A stretch of 64,000 bases of DNA from Labilibacter marinus (GCF_001659685.2 NZ_LXYE02000039.1:45787-109786), one strand, 5' to 3'. Shown: positions 7,971 to 15,813, counted from the stretch's first letter. Notes: generated by a model from the letters alone, not told the origin. Made by a program: numbers and translations.

Positions 7971-8681
7971 ATGAGCAATTTTAATAAAGCAGTATTTAGA
8001 GGAACAAAGGGAATTGTTTTGCATAAACAACTCCTTTCAAGGAAATTTTCTAAAATTAAGGAGTACGTGCACGAGACCAAGTCCCTTATTGAGAAAAAGC
8101 ATAATGAACTTGAAGAACATGTTGGGGGAGAACTTGAAGGAATTGAAGATGCTACTACAGCTTCAAATATTATTGAATTTTATAATGAAGATTTCAATAA
8201 ATATGAAAACACATATACAGAGTTACTTATGAACTCGACATTTATTACTGCGTTTTCTACATTTGAACATTCTTTCTATAGAATTTGCCAATATGCTAAA
8301 AATCAAAAAAAAGCAATGGTTTCGGTGAACGATTTAAGTGGAAATGGAATTATTGTAAAATGTAAAAAATATATTGAAAAAGTAATAGAGCTTGATTTAA
8401 GCACGTTAAATAAGGATTGGCAAGAATTAACCTACTATAATAAAATAAGGAATGTATTAGTTCATAATGCAGGTAGTTTCAAAAAAGAAAAAACTAAACC
8501 TATTGAAAAGCAGGAGCTTTACTCCTTTATTACAAATAACCCGTTAATTAAACAAAAAAATGAAAAGCATGGCTATTTTTATATCGATAATAGTCAATTT
8601 ATTATAGAGTTTTGCGAAAAGGCTGAAAAGTATTTGCTGCATATTGCAGACTTGGTTTTACAGGTTAAAAAAGAAGTTTAA
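7971..8681 (+). CDS. Stand-alone HEPN-like protein
   Basis: A 236-residue, highly charged, predicted all-helical protein. The motif RNVLVH (R160 to H165) inside YYNKIRNVLVHNAG is the Rx4H signature of HEPN RNases, and the earlier segment FSTFEHSFYRI (95-105) fits the first conserved helix of RiboL-PSP/AbiV-type HEPN families. There is no close partner: the HicB-like gene starts 88 nt downstream and nothing is upstream for 600 nt. It could be a single-gene abortive-infection factor or one half of a toxin-antitoxin pair whose partner is lost. It is not closely similar to the HEPN protein at 2925-3725 outside the motif. Confidence 0.7.
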   Translation: MSNFNKAVFRGTKGIVLHKQLLSRKFSKIKEYVHETKSLIEKKHNELEEHVGGELEGIEDATTASNIIEFYNEDFNKYENTYTELLMNSTFITAFSTFEHSFYRICQYAKNQKKAMVSVNDLSGNGIIVKCKKYIEKVIELDLSTLNKDWQELTYYNKIRNVLVHNAGSFKKEKTKPIEKQELYSFITNNPLIKQKNEKHGYFYIDNSQFIIEFCEKAEKYLLHIADLVLQVKKEV

Positions 8682-8769
8682 TTAAGTTATGGCATCAATT
8701 ATGCATTATGAATACTAAAATATTTGTCTTACAAAGGTATAATCGTTGGGGTAAATAAAATAATTGGGC

Positions 8770-9189
8770 ATGAAAAATATACCAACAGAAGAAGAATATA
8801 TGAAAGCTGAAGAACGAATGGAAGAAATCATCAAATCCAATCTAGTAACCAACAATACGCCGTCAAATGATCAATTGTTCCAGGAACTAGATAAGGTTTC
8901 TGATATTGTCAAAGCTTACGAAGAAATACATTTTCCAATAGAAGAATCAATAATAAAATACCGCGATTACAGAGGAACTGTCGAGTTTAGCAAAGCAGAC
9001 GGATGTTATTTTGGTCAGGTTTTAGATATTGGCAAATCTCTGATTTCATATGAAGGCTCAACACTTGAAGAGATGGAAATAGATTTCAGAGATGCTATTG
9101 ATGAACACATCAATGATTTGGCGGAAGAAAAGTCGCTTCATGAAGTAGCTGAGGGGGCGGCAAAAAAGAGAAATGGGAAGGTAATTTAA
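8770..9189 (+). CDS. HicB-family antitoxin-like protein, orphan
   Basis: A 139-residue protein. The C-terminal half, from IIKYRDYRGTVEFSKADGCYFGQVLDI to DFRDAIDEHI, has the HicB partial RNase-H fold pattern (beta strands with GxV, then a C-terminal helix). The N-terminal 60 residues are an acidic helical extension unusual for HicB. I start at the ATG at 8770; an in-frame TTG two codons earlier is less likely. No HicA-sized gene lies on either side, so the antitoxin is solitary or regulates something else. Confidence is good for the fold, lower for function. Confidence 0.7.
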   Translation: MKNIPTEEEYMKAEERMEEIIKSNLVTNNTPSNDQLFQELDKVSDIVKAYEEIHFPIEESIIKYRDYRGTVEFSKADGCYFGQVLDIGKSLISYEGSTLEEMEIDFRDAIDEHINDLAEEKSLHEVAEGAAKKRNGKVI

Positions 9190-9244
9190 ATATAATACGT
9201 TTAATTAATGATGAGTACATTTAGCTTAAGATATACGAATTCAC

Positions 9245-9320
9245 AATTTGCGAATCGGCATAAATACACTTTATATGTGTGGACAAATGCGTATTGATAT
9301 TATGCAGACTCGCATAAAAA
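9245..9320. repeat. Two tandem recombinase-crossover-like sites
   Basis: Site 1 (9245-9266) is AATTTGC, 6 nt, GCATAAATA; site 2 (9299-9320) is ATTATGC, 6 nt, GCATAAAAA. Both have inverted arms around a 6-nt spacer, like Xer/dif or tyrosine-recombinase core sites, and the two share most arm positions. They lie just after the HicB-like gene inside an integrase-bearing island. Confidence 0.4.
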
Positions 9321-9382
9321 TAAAGTTTTTCAAATTGTTAACTTGATAGAAAAGCTGACAACAGCTTTAGAAATATCATATA

Positions 9383-9417
9383 AAAAGCCACAGTATAACG
9401 TTCATACTGTGGCTTTT
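9383..9417. terminator. Bidirectional hairpin terminator
   Basis: A perfect 14-bp inverted repeat, AAAAGCCACAGTAT and ATACTGTGGCTTTT, with a 7-nt loop; A/T-rich tails on both sides. It follows the HicB-like gene by about 190 nt. Confidence 0.8.
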
Positions 9418-9580
9418 AATCTTTAACCAAACCTAACCCTAAACTATGAGTTAGTTCAAATATAATGCTTTTTTTTACAATTGTATAGAGTCTTATCTAA
9501 TTGTTTTTTATTTTTCAGCAATGAAATATCATAAATACGATCAAGTTCACTGTTGAGTATGAATTAATACTTAACTAAAA

Positions 9581-9850
9581 GTGAAACATTACGAGGAGGA
9601 ATTTCCGTATGAATTGAAAGGGAAAGCCAAAAAAGAATTCCGTCTTAAAAAGGCATTCGGATATTATTACCCAGGATTAGTTGATATTCCGAAAAAGTTT
9701 AGCAACGTTAGAATTTCTAGGATTCAAAATTATATTGAGGTTGGAGGTTGTAATTTTTGCTTTCCTCATGGAATCGATACTCCCAATTCAACACATGAAA
9801 AAAGGAGAAACAGAAACTGGAAAAGATACCGAAAAACAAGATGGAAATGA
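9581..9850 (+). CDS. Small basic hypothetical protein
   Basis: 89 residues from a GTG start, rich in K, R and aromatics, with a central VGGCNFCFPHG segment (a CxxC-like pair) and a strongly basic C terminus (RNRNWKRYRKTRWK). The hairpin terminator directly behind it (9857-9882) supports a real transcription unit. An overlapping frame (9681-9884) runs into that terminator and is rejected. The family is not recognised; a nucleic-acid-binding role would fit the charge but is a guess. Confidence 0.5.
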   Translation: MKHYEEEFPYELKGKAKKEFRLKKAFGYYYPGLVDIPKKFSNVRISRIQNYIEVGGCNFCFPHGIDTPNSTHEKRRNRNWKRYRKTRWK

Positions 9851-9856
9851 GATTAC

Positions 9857-9882
9857 AAGGCATCATTTATGGTGCCTTTTTT
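9857..9882 (+). terminator. Rho-independent terminator
   Basis: AAGGCATC and GGTGCCTT pair over 8 bp (one wobble) around a 6-nt loop and are followed by a run of T, 7 nt after the stop of the small basic gene. Confidence 0.8.
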
Positions 9883-9897
9883 AATACCGACGAGTTT

Positions 9898-10114
9898 TTA
9901 TAATTCCATGTTGGCGTCTTCAATGAATTTGAGAGCTTCATTATTTACCAAAGAGAGCCTGGCATTAATCTATACTTCTATTCTCTGACCTTTTATGAAC
10001 TGCTCACATACGGCACCCATTACATCCATAATCAAGAATTCTTTTTGCATAGGTACATTGTTCCACTGTACATCCAGCTAAAGGAATCTTATAATTTTTT
10101 TCTTTTTTCGACAT
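9898..10114 (-). pseudogene. Degenerate small gene relic
   Basis: Two short minus-strand frames look like pieces of one decayed gene. Frame one (10114-10004) starts ATG and reads MSKKEKNYKIPLAGCTVEQC... for 36 residues. A second frame (10050-9898) reads MQKEFLIMDVMGAVCEQF..., meets an in-frame TAG, and continues INARLSLVNNEALKFIEDANMEL to a stop; the part after the TAG is typical protein sequence. One frameshift plus one nonsense change would account for it. The original product is not recognised. Confidence 0.4.
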
Positions 10115-10682
10115 AGGTCCGGTCTTTATTTGTACGTATTTATAATGACTATCTGAATAAAAAAGCGAATAGAATTAGGTGACTTTATTAAAAAAACAAA
10201 ATATAATAAGCATTGAATTGCTCAGCCATACAGAATGTTACGCCTGTTTTGTTTATGATGAAATCATTAAAATATAATATCATTATAAAATTAAAACATA
10301 CTATTATACTAAAATGAAATAAGTATTTGATGATTATATGCTATAATCAATAGGCAGACAAAGGCATAAGGGAATATATTGATTACGAAACATACCCTCC
10401 TTAAAAATATTAGAAAAACTCTCTTTGTTAAATATGATTTGCTATTTTTGAAACGTAAAATATTAATAGCAATAATTGCGTCACTGACGCTTCTTCTTAG
10501 AAAAACGACCAATTTTATCAAGAGAGAGAAGCTGGAAAGTGAACGCACCTGATATGGGTGTGTTCCTTTCGCTTATATGGTTCTCTCAGGTGCTTGGTCG
10601 TACCTTCTAAGACTATATATAGCAAAGGTTCATGCCCACCTTCATTTATTTAGAGGTCATGAACTGTTAAAAACTAAAGTTT
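10115..10682. other. Gene-poor, AT-rich stretch with one hairpin
   Basis: No convincing gene. A weak + strand open stretch at about 10380-10550, without an ATG, could encode a basic peptide with one hydrophobic segment (ILIAIIASLTLLL). A hairpin at 10535-10570 (GAAAGTGAACGCACC pairing with GGGTGTGTTCCTTTC, one mismatch and one wobble) has no T tail. Confidence 0.4.
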
Positions 10683-11072
10683 ATGACCAAGTATCCAAGA
10701 GTTTACATCCCTGTTTGTTTGGACTTTAATCATCTCTCGAATGAAGGTATTCGTGAAATGGCGGATGATTACCTTAGCAAAGGAATGCCTTATGAAGAAA
10801 TAGAAAAAAAATATAACGTTTCTGTTGACAAACCACTTAGGTTTGATGAGTACTTCCCTCCTTTTCAACATGATGAATGTGTTTGTCCCGAATGCGAAGT
10901 GGTATCATGGATAGATCATAACTTTCTTGGAGAAATTCGCCCATATTGTCCTATCTGTAGGGAAGTACTTTATCTGGAAATTAATGATTTAAGTAGATTT
11001 AGGTTTAACGCTTATAAGAGTTTATATGAGGAAATGGGTATTAATAAAATCCCATATCATGCTTCCTTATAA
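10683..11072 (+). CDS. Hypothetical protein with zinc-ribbon motif
   Basis: 129 residues. The N-terminal third (ADDYLSKGMPYEEIEKKYNVS) resembles a helix-turn-helix-like segment, and a central zinc ribbon is formed by CPEC (about 73-76) and CPIC (about 95-98). Such proteins often bind nucleic acid, but no family is recognised. It is followed 31 nt later by a small secreted-protein gene on the same strand; the two may be co-transcribed. Confidence 0.6.
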   Translation: MTKYPRVYIPVCLDFNHLSNEGIREMADDYLSKGMPYEEIEKKYNVSVDKPLRFDEYFPPFQHDECVCPECEVVSWIDHNFLGEIRPYCPICREVLYLEINDLSRFRFNAYKSLYEEMGINKIPYHASL

Positions 11073-11103
11073 TACTACAATTAATCACATTTAATTTTAA
11101 TAT

Positions 11104-11538
11104 ATGAAAAAATCAATTTTATTTCTGTCATTTCTTGCGGTTGTGTCAATCGTCCATGCTGCAAAATTTAAGGTTTATACAGAAGAAGTATTTGGTAAAA
11201 ATCGTTATCTCTTTATCCATGCAGAGGATCGAAGTGGTGATCTTTGGACCGATATGTCCAACTTCACTTACAAACTCACCAAAGAAAGCGAAGAGAAACA
11301 AATGGAGACTACTGTTTTGTTATTCTTTACTCAGGAAAAACACATGCCTCCCAAAGGGAAAATTAAAACAGAAAAACATATGGAGAAAGTAATAATGTTT
11401 TGCCTCCAGTATGAAGACATGAATGCTTTTTTAATTGGGTATGCAGAGACTAAAAATAAGGCAACAAAAAAGGTAGTTAAATATCCAATAAGAACACTAA
11501 AGGAAGAAGCCTTAAAAGAGGCTCTAGAAAATAATTGA
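11104..11538 (+). CDS. Small secreted or periplasmic protein
   Basis: 144 residues with a clear signal peptide (MKKSILFLSFLAVVSIVHA, cleavage after AHA-like VHA at about 19). The mature part is lysine- and glutamate-rich with a central hydrophobic strand pair, and shows no recognised domain. A terminator lies about 47 nt after its stop. Confidence 0.6.
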   Translation: MKKSILFLSFLAVVSIVHAAKFKVYTEEVFGKNRYLFIHAEDRSGDLWTDMSNFTYKLTKESEEKQMETTVLLFFTQEKHMPPKGKIKTEKHMEKVIMFCLQYEDMNAFLIGYAETKNKATKKVVKYPIRTLKEEALKEALENN

Positions 11539-11585
11539 GATTCGTATTTTGTGCAATGCCTGTGCACAATCTACTTTTGGGTTTA

Positions 11586-11608
11586 GGGAGGCAACGGCCT
11601 CCCTTTTT
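11586..11608 (+). terminator. Rho-independent terminator
   Basis: GGGAGGC, loop AACG, GCCTCCC, then TTTTT. It separates the secreted-protein gene from the AbrB-like gene, whose ATG at 11616 is only 8 nt beyond the T run. Confidence 0.85.
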
Positions 11609-11615
11609 AATTTGT

Positions 11616-11873
11616 ATGTTTATGAAAAAATATTCGGTCAAGTTAGAGATTCTGGAAAACGGAGATGGTTTAATAAAGTTTCCTGATGAAATTGTGAATC
11701 AGTTTCGGATAAAAGAAGGTCACAAGGTAGAGCTTATTTCCACAGCTGAAGGTATTCTGATTAAACCTTTAAAGAGTGCACCTAAGCTGGATATTGTACT
11801 TGATAGAATCAATGATGATAATTTGCATGATGAGATTGATTATGGAGAATCTCAAGGAAATGGGGAGTGGTAA
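11616..11873 (+). CDS. AbrB/MazE-type antitoxin-like protein, orphan
   Basis: 85 residues with a SpoVT-AbrB swapped-hairpin domain: KYSVKLEILENGDGLIKFPDEIVNQF, then IKEGHKVELISTAEGILIKP. The C-terminal 35 residues are acidic (NDDNLHDEIDYGE), the usual toxin-binding tail of MazE-like antitoxins. No MazF/PemK-like toxin follows; the next gene is the integrase on the opposite strand. I start at the ATG at 11616 because the longer upstream frame crosses the terminator. Confidence 0.75.
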   Translation: MFMKKYSVKLEILENGDGLIKFPDEIVNQFRIKEGHKVELISTAEGILIKPLKSAPKLDIVLDRINDDNLHDEIDYGESQGNGEW

Positions 11874-11929
11874 TTCTTTCTTCCCTTATGCCCTTTAATT
11901 CTTAGGCATAAGTGAAGAATGAAACATAC

Positions 11930-13204
11930 TCATTCAACAGTATCCCAAGTTTCACGCATTACCTTACTTTTAAATGCATCTGTAATTTTTAAGTACTTTT
12001 TTAAATGTTGTGGCTTTTTAGGAGCCCCCATTTCCTGAATAGCTTGAAGGTTGGCTCCAAGCATCAAGCTATTTGTAATAAAAGTTTTTCTGGCTATATG
12101 AAAAGTTATGGCTTCGTACAAAGGTTTAATTTCTTGAGTTATCTTTCTACCACTGATTTTAACCTTGACGACTTTTCTTTTAAATATATCCCTACCAGTA
12201 TAATTATCTGCAATTTCTTTGCAGCATTCCTTAATGTAATCATTTGCTTTTTGGTTGCTAATTTGCTTTAAAGGATAGACTTCATCAATGTATTTATTAA
12301 GTATATTTTTAGCATGCTTATTTAAAGGTACCTTTACTCCTTCATGAGTTTTTTCCGTTGTTTTACTTACCATCCCATTTTCTATATGTTCAGGCAATAA
12401 AGTGTGTGCATCAGAATGTCTAAAACCAGTAAAGGCAGCAAAACAGAACAAATCTCGGGCTTGACTTAATCTTTCAAGTTTAAAGTTCCAATTATTTAAA
12501 ATCATAAGTTCTTCAAGAGAAAGAAAGACTACATCAGTTTCTTTTTCTTTTATGGACAAAAGCTCTTCTTTAGGAAATTTATTAATATCATATAGACCTC
12601 TTTTGGCAGACCATTCCATATACCTTTTTAATACATTGGCAATTTTTACAAAATAGTCGTTGTCAATTTTTTCTTTCAAAAAACAATATCTCATAAGTTT
12701 GTCTGCAAACGTTACATCAATGGTACTAAATGACATGTTAAACTTTGTGGCTTTCTCAAACTTTGCTAAGAAATTGCGTACAGTTCTATCTCCTCTATAA
12801 GTGTTATATGCTTTTGTAGTTTTGCGAAATTCAAGATATTCATCAAACAAGTCAAAGAAATTAATATCCAATTTGCCTTCATCCTTTTCAAAATCAAGGT
12901 TAAGGATGTTTCTAATTTCTGCTTCTGTTACCTTTCTTTTTTCAATGAGAGCTTTGTTATCAAGATCTCTAATGGCAGCTTTTAGATTCTGTAAAAGTTC
13001 ATTTGTTTTTGCAAATTCATCATAACTGTAGTGATTTACCTCCGGTAATTTAAGCCTATGATTTTTTTTATCCCATTGACTTGGTTTACACTTACAAATA
13101 GACTTCCTAACCTTTTGGTAATTAAAAGCTATCTGAGCAATAATTGGTTGTTTTCCTTCCTTGTTAGGTTTAACCGATTTTAAATAAAACTTAACTTCTA
13201 ACAT
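11930..13204 (-). CDS. Tyrosine site-specific recombinase (integrase)
   Basis: About 424 residues from the ATG at 13204 (MLEVKFYLKSV); a longer frame to 13243 exists but adds an untypical N terminus. Domains in order: N-terminal arm-binding segment, SAM-like core-binding helices (about 115-215), and the catalytic domain with the conserved Arg in FTGFRHSD (R262), HIARKTF (H369 and R372) and the tyrosine nucleophile in HLKKYLKI (Y404). This is the integrase type found on Bacteroidota mobilisable and conjugative elements. It sits at the right edge of the accessory region, next to core hflX, and probably inserted the island. Confidence 0.9.
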   Translation of the reverse strand: MLEVKFYLKSVKPNKEGKQPIIAQIAFNYQKVRKSICKCKPSQWDKKNHRLKLPEVNHYSYDEFAKTNELLQNLKAAIRDLDNKALIEKRKVTEAEIRNILNLDFEKDEGKLDINFFDLFDEYLEFRKTTKAYNTYRGDRTVRNFLAKFEKATKFNMSFSTIDVTFADKLMRYCFLKEKIDNDYFVKIANVLKRYMEWSAKRGLYDINKFPKEELLSIKEKETDVVFLSLEELMILNNWNFKLERLSQARDLFCFAAFTGFRHSDAHTLLPEHIENGMVSKTTEKTHEGVKVPLNKHAKNILNKYIDEVYPLKQISNQKANDYIKECCKEIADNYTGRDIFKRKVVKVKISGRKITQEIKPLYEAITFHIARKTFITNSLMLGANLQAIQEMGAPKKPQHLKKYLKITDAFKSKVMRETWDTVE

Positions 13205-13518
13205 GACTAATAATTTAAAATTTTGGGGGCAAAATGGGGGCAACCATCTTGTAATACTTAGTCAAATCTAGAAAGTGAAAAAGAAGAAAAACCACTTAAT
13301 GGCCTGTTGTAGAGCATTATGTGTTAAATGATGTAAGGTACTGTCAAATACTGTAAACCACAAATAACTCCGGCTCTGGGTACAGATAAACCTCTTGATT
13401 AGTTATTAATCAAGAGGTTTTGTTTTTTAGTGATAGTTGATTGATAGCGAAACTTTTGTTTTACTTGACTTAGTTCTGTAACTTATTAAAAATTAACACT
13501 ATTTCATATTCTTCAACA
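13205..13518. other. Probable right junction of island
   Basis: Just outside the integrase start is GGGGGCAAAATGGGGGCAA (a short direct repeat of GGGGGCAA) and, at about 13330-13358, TACTGTCAAATACTGT, a repeat of TACTGT. Such short repeats near an integrase are candidate attachment or arm sites. No tRNA fragment is recognised. A strong + strand terminator lies at 13388-13420. Confidence 0.35.
13388..13428 (+). terminator. Strong hairpin terminator without an upstream + gene
   Basis: AAACCTCTTGATT and AATCAAGAGGTTT pair over 13 bp around a 7-nt loop, followed by TGTTTTTT. No + strand gene ends before it within 1.5 kb, so it may mark the 3' end of a chromosomal RNA or gene into which the island inserted. 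Confidence 0.75.
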
Positions 13519-13581
13519 GTGTGTGGCATAAAATTGGCTTTAGATCATTCCAGATTTGGTATTAATTTAAAACTACAGTGT

Positions 13582-13722
13582 ATGTCAGAGAAAATGAAAG
13601 ATTTTGTGAAAGCGTTTGCCATTGAATTACCGCAGGAGATAGATAGTAACCCATTTGAAGGCTTAACAGCAGATGAAGTGATGAGGATCAACACGAAGTT
13701 AAAAGAAGAGGAAATATATTAG
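13582..13722 (+). CDS. Short hypothetical protein
   Basis: 46 residues from an ATG at 13582 (MSEKMKDFVKAFAIELPQEI...), with a longer GTG-started form from 13519. Composition is protein-like (acidic, helical), and the terminator at 13745-13771 follows. It could be a small gene or a fragment left at the island junction. No family recognised. Confidence 0.35.
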   Translation: MSEKMKDFVKAFAIELPQEIDSNPFEGLTADEVMRINTKLKEEEIY

Positions 13723-13744
13723 ATTTTTTGAGTTGTTGGAGGAT

Positions 13745-13771
13745 AAAAAAAGCGGCATTGCCGCTTTTTTT
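13745..13771. terminator. Bidirectional terminator after hflX
   Basis: AAAAAAAGCGGC, ATT, GCCGCTTTTTTT: symmetrical stem with T runs on both strands, 6 nt past the end of hflX on the minus strand. Confidence 0.85.
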
Positions 13772-13776
13772 ATGTC

Positions 13777-15009
13777 TTATTCTTCTCCTGAAACTTCTAA
13801 ATCATCCAAACTGATGTTCGGGTATAAAAAGTCGTTATATGGAAAACGAGCAGTATGTATTGTTCTTACTTCGTTATATATTAATTCCTTAAAGTCATTT
13901 AAGTTATCCTTGTTTTTGGCAGAGATAAATACCGTATCTAAGTCACGTGCCATCCACGTATTCTTCAAATCCTCTAACGAGTAATTTTCCTGATTCATTG
14001 GAGTCAGATCATCATCATCCTTTGGTGTATAGGTAAAGGCATCAATTTTATTGAATACCATAATCATCTTTTTCTCAGTTTTATCTAGCTCTTGCAAGGT
14101 TTTATTAACGATGTCTATTTGCTGTTCAAAACCACTATGCGATATATCGACTACATGTACCAGTATATCAGCTTCTCTAACCTCGTCTAGTGTGGATTTA
14201 AATGAATCTACCAGGTGATGAGGTAGCTTACGAATAAATCCTACTGTATCAGCTACTAAAAAAGGAAGATTGCCCACAACGACTTTACGTACCGTAGTGT
14301 CAAGTGTAGCAAATAGCTTATTTTCAGCTAGCACAGATGATTTACTTAAGGTGTTCATGAGGGTTGATTTACCCACATTGGTATATCCAACCAAAGCCAC
14401 ACGAACCATCTTGCCACGATTCTTTCTTTGCGTTGACTTTTGTTTGTCTATCTTAACTAAATCCTGCTTTAACTTGGTAATCTTATCTCGTATTATCCTA
14501 CGATCCGTTTCAATCTCTTTTTCTCCAGGTCCACGCATTCCAATACCTCCACGTTGCTTCTGAAGGTGAGTCCACATTCGCGTTAAGCGTGGCAATAGGT
14601 ACTGATATTGAGCTAATTCAACCTGTGTTTTAGCCGCTGCAGTTTTAGCATTCTTGGCAAAAATATCTAATATCAGGTTTGTTCTGTCTAAGATGCGAAC
14701 CTTCAGCAAACCTTCTAGATTACGAAGTTGCGAAGGACTTAATTCGTCATCAAAAATAACAGAATCAACCTCATATACTTTAACTCCTTCTAAAACTTCG
14801 TCCAACTTCCCTCTTCCAACAAAAGTCTTATTATCGGGCATTGGCAAGCTTTGTGTATATCTTTTTACAGGAATTGCACCGGCAGTTTCTGCTAAAAAAG
14901 CCAGTTCATCTAAGTACTCTTCAAGTAATTGATGTGTGATTCCTGGTGTTCTTAGACCAACTAAAATTGTTTTTTCTAATTCTTTATGTGTAGATATCTG
15001 TTCTCCCAT
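13777..15009 (-). CDS. hflX: Ribosome-associated GTPase HflX
   Basis: 410 residues. An N-terminal HflX-specific domain (VDSVIFDDELSPSQLRNLE) is followed by a basic helical linker with the family motif RGPGEKEIETDRR and a Ras-like G domain: G1 VGYTNVGKST, G3 DTVGF, G4 NKID, and a G5-like SAKN. HflX splits stalled ribosomes under stress. Monocistronic between two terminators. Function is by family; the assignment is firm. Confidence 0.95.
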   Translation of the reverse strand: MGEQISTHKELEKTILVGLRTPGITHQLLEEYLDELAFLAETAGAIPVKRYTQSLPMPDNKTFVGRGKLDEVLEGVKVYEVDSVIFDDELSPSQLRNLEGLLKVRILDRTNLILDIFAKNAKTAAAKTQVELAQYQYLLPRLTRMWTHLQKQRGGIGMRGPGEKEIETDRRIIRDKITKLKQDLVKIDKQKSTQRKNRGKMVRVALVGYTNVGKSTLMNTLSKSSVLAENKLFATLDTTVRKVVVGNLPFLVADTVGFIRKLPHHLVDSFKSTLDEVREADILVHVVDISHSGFEQQIDIVNKTLQELDKTEKKMIMVFNKIDAFTYTPKDDDDLTPMNQENYSLEDLKNTWMARDLDTVFISAKNKDNLNDFKELIYNEVRTIHTARFPYNDFLYPNISLDDLEVSGEE

Positions 15010-15080
15010 TCACGTATATAAATAAAATCGTGTAAAGATAAGCTTTTTTAATCAGAAGCTAGTAGCGTAAAATATAGCGC

Positions 15081-15111
15081 AAAAAAAAGAGGCATCCTAA
15101 GATGCCTCTTT
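15081..15111 (-). terminator. Terminator of tonB
   Basis: On the minus strand AAAGAGGCATC, 4-nt loop, GATGCCTCTTT, then a run of eight T (15088-15081), about 20 nt past the tonB stop. Confidence 0.85.
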
Positions 15112-15132
15112 ATATACTGGTAACAATAAATG

Positions 15133-15813
15133 TTATTGTAATACAAAGTTAATAGGTACCGTATAAGATACTTTAACTGCTTTACCACGTTGCTTTCCAG
15201 GCTTCCATTTAGGCATAGACTGAACAACTCGGATGGCTTCTTTGTCAAGGTTTGGATCTACTCCACGAGCCACTTTAACCTGATTTACAGCACCATCTGT
15301 TCCAACAACAAACTGTACGTAAACACGACCTTGAATACCATTCTCTTGAGCAATAACCGGATACTTTACTGATTGCGCAATGTACTTTCTTAATTCTAAG
15401 TCTCCTCCAGGGAATTGAGGCATTTCCTCTACAATAAAGAATACAGGTGCATCATCAGTTTCTTCCTCTTCTAAAGAAAGATCAAATTCTACCTCAGTAT
15501 CTTCATCAATTTCTGTGTCTTCAATGTCAAGTTCTTCATCAAGTTCAACATCATCATCCACGATGTTTAATACATCAGTTACTTTTGGTGGTGGTGGCGG
15601 CGGCGGCGGTTTAACTTCTTCCTGTCTTGTGATAGGAACAATTTCTTCCTCTACAGCGTCATCATCTAACATATCAAATTGACTGGCATCTACATCAGAT
15701 GTAGACCACTCAAAAGCAATTAAGATGATTGCCAAAACCACTACCAAACCGATCTGCATAAAAACCGGTTTTTTGGTTTCTAGATCTGCTTTAGGTGACT
15801 TTTTTACTTCCAT
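15133..15813 (-). CDS. tonB: TonB energy transducer
   Basis: 226 residues. A basic N terminus and one transmembrane helix (about 20-38) anchor it in the inner membrane. It is followed by a proline tract (VKPPPPPPPPK), a very acidic stretch (DDDVELDEELDIEDTEIDED) and the C-terminal TonB domain (about 128-226: MPQFPGGDLELRKYI, GIQGRVYVQFVVGTDG, PKWKPGKQRGKAVKVSYTVP). It passes proton-motive energy to outer-membrane TonB-dependent receptors. ExbB/ExbD are not adjacent in the window. The acid-rich spacer is longer than in enterobacterial TonB and typical of Bacteroidota. Confidence 0.92.
   Translation of the reverse strand: MEVKKSPKADLETKKPVFMQIGLVVVLAIILIAFEWSTSDVDASQFDMLDDDAVEEEIVPITRQEEVKPPPPPPPPKVTDVLNIVDDDVELDEELDIEDTEIDEDTEVEFDLSLEEEETDDAPVFFIVEEMPQFPGGDLELRKYIAQSVKYPVIAQENGIQGRVYVQFVVGTDGAVNQVKVARGVDPNLDKEAIRVVQSMPKWKPGKQRGKAVKVSYTVPINFVLQ

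Noticed and set aside
9681..9884. 67-codon frame overlapping the small basic gene
   Set aside because: It runs through the terminator hairpin at 9857-9882 and lacks protein-like pattern; the frame at 9581-9850 ends properly before it.
10309..10548. 79-codon hydrophobic frame on the minus strand
   Set aside because: Low-complexity, AT-driven composition with no start context; probably non-coding.
11535..11873. Longer 112-codon form of the AbrB-like gene
   Set aside because: It would start in the previous gene's end and translate through a terminator stem; the AbrB domain begins after 11616.
13205..13518. tRNA or tmRNA fragment as integration target
   Set aside because: No T-arm consensus or acceptor-stem complement could be found; only short repeats are visible.
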